From NCBI GenBank assembly GCA_020073525.1, contig JAIQFA010000007.1, positions 1 through 64,000 of the forward strand: a stretch of 64,000 nucleotides of DNA, in the 5' to 3' direction. This document shows positions 36,302 to 44,114 of this stretch, piece by piece. Each line of letters begins with the position of its first letter. Position 1 is the first letter of the stretch. Both the position numbers and the translations under genes were made by a program. Below the pieces are notes generated by a model. It was not told where the DNA came from and ran no database searches. It saw nothing but the letters and a program-made list of their open reading frames with translations. The DNA is from Terriglobia bacterium (GTDB taxonomy: Bacteria > Acidobacteriota > Terriglobia > Terriglobales > Acidobacteriaceae).

Positions 36302-36649
36302 TCAGACGGGCTCGATCGCGGTGACCCGAATCGTTCCAGTGGAGGGATCGAGAACCCCGTTAACCCTCACGTTTTTGTTTAGGAAGTCCTGAGCCTTTTG
36401 CTGGTCATCAAGCTGATACGTTGTCTTGTTGTTGGCGTCTGTAAGGACGAATTTGTTTCCGGATTTCACGATCTTTCCGCTGAACGTCTTCACCGCAGCC
36501 TGATCGTCTGGCTGCATTCGCTCCTGTTGGGTTGCCGGATTGTGCGAGGGGTCACTCTGCGCAAACATTGACTGGCTCGTGAAACACAACACGACACTGA
36601 GCGCCATCACCGGCAACATCGTGGACACAGCGAATTGTACTCTCGTCAT
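36302..36649 (-). CDS. Small exported DUF5818-like protein
   Basis: 115 residues. Signal peptide (FAVSTMLPVMALSVVLCF, cleavage near MFAQ-SD) then a single small beta-barrel-like domain (SGKIVKSGNKFVLTDANNKT ... NVRVNGVLDPSTGTIRVTAI), of the DUF5818 kind common in Acidobacteria. The ATG at 36649 has AGGAG 7 nt before it; the open frame continues 55 codons upstream into the repeat region but that part is not protein-like. Function unknown; it resembles OB-fold 'bacterial OB' proteins of the periplasm. Divergence or operon partners: none (otsA starts 172 bp downstream). Confidence 0.7.
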   Translation of the reverse strand: MTRVQFAVSTMLPVMALSVVLCFTSQSMFAQSDPSHNPATQQERMQPDDQAAVKTFSGKIVKSGNKFVLTDANNKTTYQLDDQQKAQDFLNKNVRVNGVLDPSTGTIRVTAIEPV

Positions 36650-36819
36650 CGCAGTCTCCTGGGGGAGGGATTTGGGTGTGGAATGGTTAGATGCAAGTCC
36701 GCTGCCAACGGAGGATGGATGCCGCAAGTTGTTGATAATGCCACTCACTCGGGGTACTGGGAGAAATGGCGCAGTGCAAGGATGACCGGTGGAAAGAAAA
36801 TTGTTCCGCCCCATGTCCA

Positions 36820-36970
36820 GCCCCTAAAGGGGCATTCGATGTCGATGGAATCGGTATCGCTGAAGCGATATCCTGATACGAAACCGGAAAGACTTCGCCT
36901 CGGCGGCTAGAGCCGACATTCAAAGTGGGCCAACTATCGCAGCGATGAATCGCTGCGCCACCCAAAATCA
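36820..36970. repeat. Hairpin repeat cluster, copy 4 (four palindromes)
   Basis: Four hairpins in 150 bp: 36820-36833 (GCCCC stem, TAAA loop), 36855-36870 (TATCGC stem, TGAA loop), 36904-36915 (CGGC stem, TAGA loop), 36938-36957 (CGCAGCGA stem, TGAA loop) ending with CCACCCAAAATCA. It fills the 36650-36988 gap between the binding-protein gene and the DUF5818-like gene. It looks like two tandem units of the two-hairpin element. Confidence 0.8.
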
Positions 36971-36988
36971 AAAACGGGATGGGGCTGC

Positions 36989-38914
36989 TTATCGGAAGGC
37001 GGCGGGCTCGCCGGTGGATTCAAAGCTAGATCCGCCCAAACGCTTGCCCGACGCCAGTACATTGCGAATCTTTTCACGGTTCGGTCCCGCCTGATTGATG
37101 GCCTCGACGAGGCTGCCGAGTGCTTGCTCGATCGGCGTACCTTCCGGCAGGCGGAAGATCCATGGAATGTTAGTGGTGGTCAGGGCGCGGTCGGAGGAGA
37201 TGGCAACCACAGGAATGAACGATTTTACGGCGATCTGCTCCGCCAGGTGACTGGAGGGGCGGTCGAGAGCGATCAGGGCCACAGCACGATCTTGATAGAC
37301 CGCCTTTACGAGTTCGTCGGAAGCCTTTCCCCAGGACAGCTGAGAGGGGATCCCAACCAGGGATATGGGTTGGCCTTTGATGGCACGGAGTAAACGGACC
37401 ACCTCAGCAGAGTGGACGATTTCATCGGCTCGCGGTCCGAAGACGCCGATTTGCAGGCTGTCAGGCTTTTCGTCGGCCAGAGGCGGCCCCGAGTACTCAA
37501 CTCCGTTCTCCCCCACGCGAGCGTACGGCTTTTCCATGGTGATGCGGCGGTACTCGATGCTTCCGTTGTGCACGTGGGCGAGAAAGAGTGGAGCAATGTT
37601 CTTGGAGTTCGGATCAAAGACCATGTCTCCGGTCACACCCTTGTGGCTTTCGACGCCGGTCAGTGCGTCCCGAATCCTGCCCTTGTTCAAGCCCGCGCGG
37701 CAGATTGCGTCCAGCAGAATCTGCATGGCATCGTAAGCGAGAGCCGCGAAGTGATCGGGCTTCTCGTGGAAGCGCGTGTCGTAGCGGGCATTGAAGTCGA
37801 GCCAGCGCGGATCGGTGCGATTGGGATCGTATGGGAAAACGGCCTCGAAGCCTTCTGCAGCAGGTCCGGCCAGTTTGACTAGTTCGTCGCCGGTGACGCC
37901 GCTGGCAGTGCCGCTAATCGTCCGGTGACTGCCGAACGCCCTCTGTTTCATTCCCAGTTCCTGCATCTGCTTTAGGATCATCGCGGCGGGGCCAACGTCG
38001 GTCCAGAGCACGATCGCGTCTACCCGCGAATCTTCAATCACCTGCAGTTGGCGGCGGAAGTCGCTGTCGCCCCGCAGGAACTTCTGCTCGATCACCACCG
38101 GGTGGCCGAGGCGGCGCGAAGCATCGCGAAACTTGATGACTCCGAAACGGCCGTAGCGATCGTTGACCCGCAAAATGGCGACCCGTTTGAGTCCGAGTTC
38201 GGTGTAGATGTGGCGCGCCAGCGTGTAGCCCTGCACGCGGTCATCCTGAAGGTTGGTGAAGTACCAGGGGATGATGGTCTCGGGGATGGTGGGATCCGTG
38301 GAAGCACTGTTGATGAGCGGCGTCTCGGCTTTCAACGTCAGACGAAGGGCGATGTGGGTGGATTCCGCACTAATGGAGCCGAACATTGCCCAAACCTTGT
38401 CGTCATAGATCATCCTGACCGCATCGTTCGAGGCCGCGCCCCAGATGGCGGAATCTCTTGAAGCGCCCGCTGGCCCAGCGCTGCTCATCTGCCAGTTGTC
38501 ATAGTCGTTGTGGGTCACGAGGCGGAAAGGCTTACCACCGTAGCCGCCGGCAGCGTTGGCATCGTCGATCGCCATGCTTGCGCCATTCAGCATGCGATTG
38601 CCGAGCACCTGGTCGGGGTGGTCGTAGAGCGGCGCCAGAAAGCCAATACGAATCTCGTTGAGGCTCTTTGGGTCGGGGTCGGGGATGTCGCGAGCTGCGC
38701 CGTTATATTCGACCAAATCCTGATAGAACTCGTAGTAAGGAGTTGTGAACCTGGAGAACGGCCGTAAGTCTTCAGGCGCGCCAGTATAGGGTTTCAGCGA
38801 GCGCGGCGCGGGCGGGCCCGGGGGATTGCTCCCGCAGGAACACGGCGGGGACGATTGACCCCACGCCGTGGCAACGAGGACAGCCGCGACAACATACTTC
38901 AGGACGCGAGGCAT
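36989..38914 (-). CDS. Orphan periplasmic binding protein with an extra half-domain
   Basis: 641 residues; signal peptide (MPRVLKYVVAAVLVATAWGQ), then a CSCGSNPPGPPAP linker. Residues about 87-440 are a type-1 (branched-chain amino-acid, Peripla_BP_6) binding protein: EIRIGFLAPL, IDDANAAGGYGGKPFRLVTH, VWAMFGSISAESTHIALRL, PWYFTNLQDDRVQGYTLARHI. Residues about 485-625 look like a second N-terminal lobe (LQIGVFGPRADE ... VAISSDRALTTTNIPWIFRL ... ALGSLVEAI) without its partner lobe. Ordinary family members have about 380-420 residues. No ABC permease or ATPase gene is nearby, so import is doubtful; a sensor or carrier role in the operon's exported redox set is possible. Last gene of the seven-gene operon. 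Confidence 0.8.
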   Translation of the reverse strand: MPRVLKYVVAAVLVATAWGQSSPPCSCGSNPPGPPAPRSLKPYTGAPEDLRPFSRFTTPYYEFYQDLVEYNGAARDIPDPDPKSLNEIRIGFLAPLYDHPDQVLGNRMLNGASMAIDDANAAGGYGGKPFRLVTHNDYDNWQMSSAGPAGASRDSAIWGAASNDAVRMIYDDKVWAMFGSISAESTHIALRLTLKAETPLINSASTDPTIPETIIPWYFTNLQDDRVQGYTLARHIYTELGLKRVAILRVNDRYGRFGVIKFRDASRRLGHPVVIEQKFLRGDSDFRRQLQVIEDSRVDAIVLWTDVGPAAMILKQMQELGMKQRAFGSHRTISGTASGVTGDELVKLAGPAAEGFEAVFPYDPNRTDPRWLDFNARYDTRFHEKPDHFAALAYDAMQILLDAICRAGLNKGRIRDALTGVESHKGVTGDMVFDPNSKNIAPLFLAHVHNGSIEYRRITMEKPYARVGENGVEYSGPPLADEKPDSLQIGVFGPRADEIVHSAEVVRLLRAIKGQPISLVGIPSQLSWGKASDELVKAVYQDRAVALIALDRPSSHLAEQIAVKSFIPVVAISSDRALTTTNIPWIFRLPEGTPIEQALGSLVEAINQAGPNREKIRNVLASGKRLGGSSFESTGEPAAFR

Positions 38915-38939
38915 AAGCGCTGCTCCTTACTCTTGTTCC

Positions 38940-39422
38940 TTATTCCGTGGGCGATTCGTGACGAAACATGGCAATCGCCTCGATCTCAATGAGCAGGTCC
39001 GAGCGGCAGAGAATAGCTTGGATGCCGGTGGACGCTGGCAGTGGATGCAGTCCTTGCTCTTTGTAGAATGCGGTTCGCTCTTCGTTGAAGGCCTGATAGT
39101 CGCGCTCGATATCGCGCAGATAGCACGTCGTACGCACGATGTCGTGCCAGGTTGCCCCCTCGGAAGCAAGCAGCGCGCTGATGTTCTCGAATGTGCGACG
39201 CAACTGGGCGCGCAGATCGCCCACATGCACCGTCTTGCCCTCGTCGTCGATGCTGGCTGTGCCTGAGATCAGCAGAATGGTCAACCCGTTCAAGTCGATC
39301 CGCATGCCGCGCGAGAACGCACTGCCGTATGCGTAGGCTTCATTCAGGGCTGAATGGTTGGTGATGGCGCGCTTGACCACCGGCGCCGTGGTTACTTCCG
39401 CGAGAAGCTCTTGAACGTTCAT
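38940..39422 (-). CDS. RidA/YjgF family protein
   Basis: 160 residues without signal peptide, so cytosolic. RidA-fold pattern: ISGTASIDDEGKTVHVGDLR, LRRTFENISALLASEGATWHDIVRTTCYLRD, and C-terminal LPASTGIQAILCRSDLLIEIEAIAMF with the conserved Arg and Glu. RidA proteins hydrolyse reactive enamine/imine intermediates from PLP enzymes; some subgroups act in aromatic or pyrimidine catabolism. It is longer than the usual about 130 residues owing to an N-terminal extension. It lies 21 bp after the Reg_prop gene and 25 bp before the binding-protein gene. Confidence 0.88.
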   Translation of the reverse strand: MNVQELLAEVTTAPVVKRAITNHSALNEAYAYGSAFSRGMRIDLNGLTILLISGTASIDDEGKTVHVGDLRAQLRRTFENISALLASEGATWHDIVRTTCYLRDIERDYQAFNEERTAFYKEQGLHPLPASTGIQAILCRSDLLIEIEAIAMFRHESPTE

Positions 39423-39443
39423 TGGTAAGACTCCTTGAAGAAT

Positions 39444-40580
39444 TCACTTCTTCGGTACGGACTTTGCTAGTGCTGACTTCTGGACTTGCAAAACTTGTGC
39501 GCTTTCTGTCGAGTCATGCTGCCGAATGCCATGGCTCAAACCCTTAGCCGTCGCTACCCAGAGATCGTCTCCCTGAAAATCGACTCCGAGAACGTAGTTA
39601 TGCGCAGGCGCACTTTGCACTGCTATCTCCCTGACAGTGCCGGCCGCATCGCGAACCTGCATCTCCGGCTTGTGCGTGTCGAGAGCAGGCCGATACAGGG
39701 CCCAGCTGGTGCCATCGTAATAAGCCAGTCCTTTGTCGGTGGAGAACCAGGCGCGATTGCCGTCCACGCCTTTGATCTGGTTCAAGAAATTACTGGGCAG
39801 ACCGCTGTCCTTCTGCAGGAAGTTATGCCAATACCGGCCGTCGTAGCGGCTGGCGCCGAAGTACGTAGCGACCCAGAGAATCTTGTCGACATAACTCACC
39901 GATGTCGTGATCTCGTGAATCAGTCCCTGGTCCTTCATCAACACCAACTCGGTCTCACCGTCGGGATCGTTGTAGTCTTTCCAACGCTCGGTCTTGACGT
40001 CGTATTCGAGCACTCCTCCGCCCCATACCGCGTAGTAAACCTTGTCTTCCGCGGGACTGACGGCATACGTCCAGATCTCGTACATCGGAGTGTTACGTTC
40101 ATTGAACAACGCCCACACGCCAGTACGCGTATTCAGACGGCTGGCGCCAGCAGCGGTCGCGGTCCACACGAAGTCTCCCTGCACGCCGACGCCATACACG
40201 ATGTCGTTGCTCAAGCCGGAGTTGAGTTGCGTGAAGGTATCAATACGGCCGGCCGAGATGCGGTTCAGCCCGCCCATCGTTCCAACCCACAGATCGCCGG
40301 TGCGTTTATCGAGCGCGAGCGAGAGCACGGCCTGGTGGGCAAGACCATCGACGGGGCGAAAGACTTTCCATGCTCCGCCTTCGTAGAGGCCAAGCCCGTT
40401 CTCTGTGCCCGCCCAGATGCGATTCCCGTCCACGAGAACGCAGAAAACGTGATTGTCGGGAAGGCCGTCTGCGGTAGTGAAGTTCTCCCAGCGGAAGCGG
40501 GGCATGTCTTGTGCAGCCGCGAGGGCAACCATGACCATCGTAGCTAGCGTCGCAAGCAAGATTTTCGGCGTCGTCTTCAT
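39444..40580 (-). CDS. Exported Reg_prop beta-propeller protein
   Basis: 378 residues; signal peptide (PKILLATLATMVMVALAAAQ). Repeats of the two-component-regulator propeller type: WENFTTADGLPDNHVFCVLV, IWAGTENGLGLYEGGAWKVF, LWVGTMGGLNRISAGRIDTF, AWFSTDKGLAYYDGTSW. These blades normally form the periplasmic sensor of hybrid histidine kinases, but no kinase part follows here, so the propeller stands alone. It overlaps the YVTN-cytochrome gene by 4 nt (ATGA), indicating coupled translation. Function unknown; extracytoplasmic. Confidence 0.8.
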   Translation of the reverse strand: MKTTPKILLATLATMVMVALAAAQDMPRFRWENFTTADGLPDNHVFCVLVDGNRIWAGTENGLGLYEGGAWKVFRPVDGLAHQAVLSLALDKRTGDLWVGTMGGLNRISAGRIDTFTQLNSGLSNDIVYGVGVQGDFVWTATAAGASRLNTRTGVWALFNERNTPMYEIWTYAVSPAEDKVYYAVWGGGVLEYDVKTERWKDYNDPDGETELVLMKDQGLIHEITTSVSYVDKILWVATYFGASRYDGRYWHNFLQKDSGLPSNFLNQIKGVDGNRAWFSTDKGLAYYDGTSWALYRPALDTHKPEMQVRDAAGTVREIAVQSAPAHNYVLGVDFQGDDLWVATAKGLSHGIRQHDSTESAQVLQVQKSALAKSVPKK

Positions 40581-42481
40581 AGCGTTTTCAAATACTCAAT
40601 GAGATCGTTCAGTTCATCTTTCGTGAGATCGTTGGTCACGCCGTGCGTGTCTTTCGGGTTGAACACCGTCCAGATTTCTTCCAGCGAATTCGCCGAGCCA
40701 TCGTGCAGATAGGGCGCGGAATAAACGACATTGCGGAGGTGTGCCACATCCACCAACGGCGAACGGTCCGTCGGTTTGCCACTGCCGACATCGAGTTGCT
40801 TTTGGTTCGTGTACTTGGGACCGCTATGACAGTACCCGCACTGGTTCTTCTCGGGAATCGGACTGCCATTCTTGTATTTCGTCCGCTCAAAGATCGCCTT
40901 GCCGCGCTCTTGTGCCGGGGTCAACTCTCCATTGGCGAGGCGATAGCGATTCGGACGATACGGAAGCGAGTAAACAAAAGTCACCAGGTCGGTGAGTTCG
41001 TGATCGCCGAAACTCTGCGAGCGGAAGAAGTACTTCTCCACGCGCGGGCCGCACTCGGTGGGCATGTCGGGATTGCCGCCGTTCCACTTGAAGGGCTCCG
41101 TGCCGGCGAGATCTTCGAGCGAGCGGTTGTCCACAATATCTTTGCCAAAGCCGTCCGGCTCAAGATCCCATTGCAGGCCATCGATGGTGGCATCCAGATG
41201 GCAATTCGAACAGCCAAACTGGCCCTGGAAGGCGTAGTCGGCGGTAAAGAAGATGCGCTCGCCGCGGCGAAAAGCATTGATCGTTTTCGGGCCACCCAGG
41301 TCGATGGTGGAGACGACCTGGTTCTTGGCTGTGTCGATGACACTGACATTATCGTCAAGCCGGTTTGCGACGTAGAGCAGCTTGCCATCCTTCGACAGTA
41401 AGAGGCCGCGCGGATTATGGCCCACGGGAATTCTTGCCACCACGTAGTTGGCTGAAGCGGAGAGATCATTGACGAAAGGTTCCCGCCGCGTGCGCACGTA
41501 GCCGAGTAGATTGGGAACGTCGATGACCGTTACGCTCTCCGATGCGGCGGTGGTGATGAACATCTTCGATTTATCAGGCGCGATGACGACGCCCCAAGGC
41601 AGGGAGTAGTAGCGGTCGAGTTCGTCGATCGGGACCTGGACCGTTCCACCAACATCCTCGCCGAACAGCGTGAGCGAATTGCCAAAGACCCAGCCGTGCT
41701 CCACATGCGCCAGAGGAACAAGATTCTTGGGGCGAAGTTGAGTGACTACGCCCAACCTGCCGTCGGCTGATAGTTCCACGTGAAACATGCCCGCCACGTT
41801 ATGCAGCGGCTTACGCTCAACCACGGTTTGCCGCGCAGTGTCGATGACAGTGATCTCGGAAGTCGGCGGCGTTCGAAATGCGCCCGGGTTCGGATAGATA
41901 TGGGTTGCATAAACGGATTTGCCATCTGGCGAGAGCGCCAAATAGCTTGCCCCGCGGCCGGCGAGGAGACGGTTCATTTCCAAGCCCGTCTTCACATCGA
42001 TCACGGAAATGTCGCCGCTGAGGCGGTTGGCAACATAGAGAGTTTCGCCCGTCCGGTCGGATACGACCCCGGCAGGCTCGAATCCTGTGGGCAGCGTGCG
42101 CGTCACTTTCAGGGTGGCGGCGTCAATTACCGACACCGTATCGTCGGTAGAATTTGTGACATAGATTTGAGCACGGTCGGGTGAAAGCGTGATTCCGCGC
42201 GGTGCCCGGCCCAGGGGCACGACGGTCTCCACCTTGCCGGACCCGATATTCACAACGCGCAGCTCGTCGCTGGCTTGGCAGACGACGTAGAGCAAGCGCC
42301 CGTCCGGCGAAAGGCGCATTTCCAACGGCGACAGGTAGCGCTCGCTGCTTTCTGTCTTCGACCGCGCTGCTGCGGGTTTAACGGTGGGCGCGAGCCACAG
42401 CAGTGCCATGATCACCGCTAACGCCGGAGCGATGCTCGCGATCAGCCTCGCCTTGCCGCGCAATGTAGTCGCCACGGACAT
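40577..42481 (-). CDS. Exported YVTN propeller fused to di-haem peroxidase-like domain
   Basis: 634 residues. A signal/anchor sequence (about 13-38) precedes a seven-bladed YVTN-type propeller (about 45-400; GRLLYVVCQASDELRVVNIG, AQIYVTNSTDDTVSVID, ETLYVANRLSGDISVIDVK, KLLYVANRLDDNVSVIDTAK). The C-terminal part is a cytochrome-c peroxidase/MauG-like domain with two c-type haem sites, CSNCH (424-428) and CGYCH (548-552), and the typical ending LRNVVYSAPYLHDGS...IEYLK. Predicted periplasmic redox enzyme or electron carrier. Its start codon directly abuts the TAG of the CRTAC1 gene. Whether it is a peroxidase, oxidase or cofactor-maturing enzyme cannot be told. Confidence 0.85.
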   Translation of the reverse strand: MSVATTLRGKARLIASIAPALAVIMALLWLAPTVKPAAARSKTESSERYLSPLEMRLSPDGRLLYVVCQASDELRVVNIGSGKVETVVPLGRAPRGITLSPDRAQIYVTNSTDDTVSVIDAATLKVTRTLPTGFEPAGVVSDRTGETLYVANRLSGDISVIDVKTGLEMNRLLAGRGASYLALSPDGKSVYATHIYPNPGAFRTPPTSEITVIDTARQTVVERKPLHNVAGMFHVELSADGRLGVVTQLRPKNLVPLAHVEHGWVFGNSLTLFGEDVGGTVQVPIDELDRYYSLPWGVVIAPDKSKMFITTAASESVTVIDVPNLLGYVRTRREPFVNDLSASANYVVARIPVGHNPRGLLLSKDGKLLYVANRLDDNVSVIDTAKNQVVSTIDLGGPKTINAFRRGERIFFTADYAFQGQFGCSNCHLDATIDGLQWDLEPDGFGKDIVDNRSLEDLAGTEPFKWNGGNPDMPTECGPRVEKYFFRSQSFGDHELTDLVTFVYSLPYRPNRYRLANGELTPAQERGKAIFERTKYKNGSPIPEKNQCGYCHSGPKYTNQKQLDVGSGKPTDRSPLVDVAHLRNVVYSAPYLHDGSANSLEEIWTVFNPKDTHGVTNDLTKDELNDLIEYLKTL

Positions 42482-44113
42482 CTAGGGCTCCTCCACCGTG
42501 AGCACGCGATCCACTCCCGGGTTCTCCAGAACCTGCTCCTGGCCGCTGGGCCAGTGAATCGTCAGCTTGTCAGCCTTCGTTGCACTACCCAAACCAAAGT
42601 GAACACGGCCGTCGTCCTGCGAGAGATAGCCCGATCCGGCAATGCGCTCGGCGATCTGCTTACGTCCACCGGAGAGCAACTCCAGGTGCGCGCCGATTCC
42701 GTCGCGATTGCTCTTCCTTCCTTTTAGCTTCACGGTAAGCCAGTGATTGGTGTTCTGAGTGGCGTTGTGCAGAAGCGTGGCGGGCGCGCCCAGGTTCACA
42801 ACGAATGCATCGATCTTGCCGTCATTGTCGTAGTCGGCAAAACAAGCGCCGCGCGACACAGTCTTAACGTCAAGGGCCGGGCCTGCGTCGCGCGAAACGT
42901 CGGCAAACTTTCCGGCACCGAGTCCGCGAAACAACGACTGCTCCTGCGGAACCAAGTGAACCAAACCACCGTGGAAGATCAGAATGTCGAGCCAACCGTC
43001 ATTATCGAAGTCGTAAATGCCGGTGCCCCAACTGGTGTATTGCGCGGTGGCCTGAGAGATTCCCGAACTCGGTCCGAGATCTTCGAATCCATTCTTTCCG
43101 CTGTTGCGCATGAGCCGGTTGTACTTCGAGTCCGAGACCCAGAGATCCACGCGCCCGTCGCCGTCAATGTCGGCAAACACCGGTCCCATCGCAGAAGTGT
43201 TCTCCCCGTTCTGACCGTAGGCGACGCCGAGATCAGCGGCAATCTCCTCGAACGTGCCATCGTGCTTGTTGTGAAAAAGGAAGTTCTCCGTCTTGTCGTT
43301 GGCAACATAGATGTCGGGATAGCCGTCGCCGTCAAAATCCGCAGCGGTCACGCCCATGGTCCGGCCTTTGTAGGCACCGATTCCCGATTTGTCGGTTGCG
43401 TCTGTAAACGTGCCGTTGCAGTTGTTGTGGTAGAGACGGTTGGTGTCCGCGGCGTAGTCGAGTGGGCCAGGATAATTGTCGGCAGCGTAAAAGTTGCGAT
43501 ATTTGGGATCGAACTTCACATAGCGGCCAACGAACAGGTCGACACAGCCGTCACGATCGTAGTCGAGCCACGCGGAACCGATCGACCAGCCGTCAACCCT
43601 GATGCCGGCCTTCACGGTTATGTCTTCAAACGTGCCATCGCCGCGGTTGCGATAGAGGATCGCGCGCCCGTAGCCGGTGACGAACAGATCAACGAAGCCG
43701 TCGTTGTCGAAGTCAGCGGCAATCGCAGCCATTCCGTAGATGTTGGCGGCGACACCAGCTTGATCTGTGACATCGGTAAATGTGCCATCACCATTGTTTC
43801 TGTAGAGGTGATTGTGCGGGGCAACGGCTGGGGCTTGCTTCAGCGGGTAAGGATGAATCCCGGCTTCGAGCGGCTTCCCGCTGACCACGTAGAGATCGGG
43901 CAGTCCATCGTTGTTGTAGTCGAACCAGACGCAGCCCGCTCCCGTGCTTTCGAGCAACGACCCCAGTCGCTGTGCGCCGAAGCTGTGAGTGAATTGGATA
44001 CCTGACTTTGCCGTCACGTCGTCGAAGCGAATTGCGCCGGGCGCGCTCGCTGGTGGCGATTGCGCCAGCAGGGCGCAAGATATTAGGAGGAATATGAATA
44101 CTCGGATTATCAA
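42482..44113 (-). CDS. Exported CRTAC1-type FG-GAP / ASPIC-UnbV protein
   Basis: 543 residues; signal peptide (MIIRVFIFLLISCALLAQ). A propeller of FG-GAP/VCBS repeats with calcium-binding loops of the D-x-(D/N)-x-D-G-x-x-D kind (DYNNDGLPDL, DFDNDGFVDL, DYDRDGCVDL, DFDGDGYPDI, DIDGDGRVDL, DFDNDGWLDI, DYDNDGKIDA). The C-terminal ASPIC/UnbV domain follows (NHWLTVKLKGRKSNRDGIGA, LSQDDGRVHFGLG, TIHWPSGQEQVLENP). TTG start at 44113; its GGAGGA ribosome binding site lies inside the last codons of the upstream gene. Extracytoplasmic; likely ligand or protein binding. Paralogue at 57408-59189. Confidence 0.87.
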   Translation of the reverse strand: MIIRVFIFLLISCALLAQSPPASAPGAIRFDDVTAKSGIQFTHSFGAQRLGSLLESTGAGCVWFDYNNDGLPDLYVVSGKPLEAGIHPYPLKQAPAVAPHNHLYRNNGDGTFTDVTDQAGVAANIYGMAAIAADFDNDGFVDLFVTGYGRAILYRNRGDGTFEDITVKAGIRVDGWSIGSAWLDYDRDGCVDLFVGRYVKFDPKYRNFYAADNYPGPLDYAADTNRLYHNNCNGTFTDATDKSGIGAYKGRTMGVTAADFDGDGYPDIYVANDKTENFLFHNKHDGTFEEIAADLGVAYGQNGENTSAMGPVFADIDGDGRVDLWVSDSKYNRLMRNSGKNGFEDLGPSSGISQATAQYTSWGTGIYDFDNDGWLDILIFHGGLVHLVPQEQSLFRGLGAGKFADVSRDAGPALDVKTVSRGACFADYDNDGKIDAFVVNLGAPATLLHNATQNTNHWLTVKLKGRKSNRDGIGAHLELLSGGRKQIAERIAGSGYLSQDDGRVHFGLGSATKADKLTIHWPSGQEQVLENPGVDRVLTVEEP

Positions 44114-44114
44114 G

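Noticed and set aside
36650-36814. Longer N-terminus for the DUF5818-like protein
   Set aside because: The extra 55 codons precede a clear ribosome binding site and signal peptide and run toward the repeat cluster.
36989-39422. Binding protein and RidA as part of an amino-acid ABC importer
   Set aside because: No permease or ATPase gene lies anywhere in the operon or nearby.
42743-44005. 420-codon open frame antisense to the CRTAC1 gene
   Set aside because: Its repetitive VVV/IVV pattern mirrors the D-x-D-G repeats of the real gene on the other strand. The same holds for 57588-58787.
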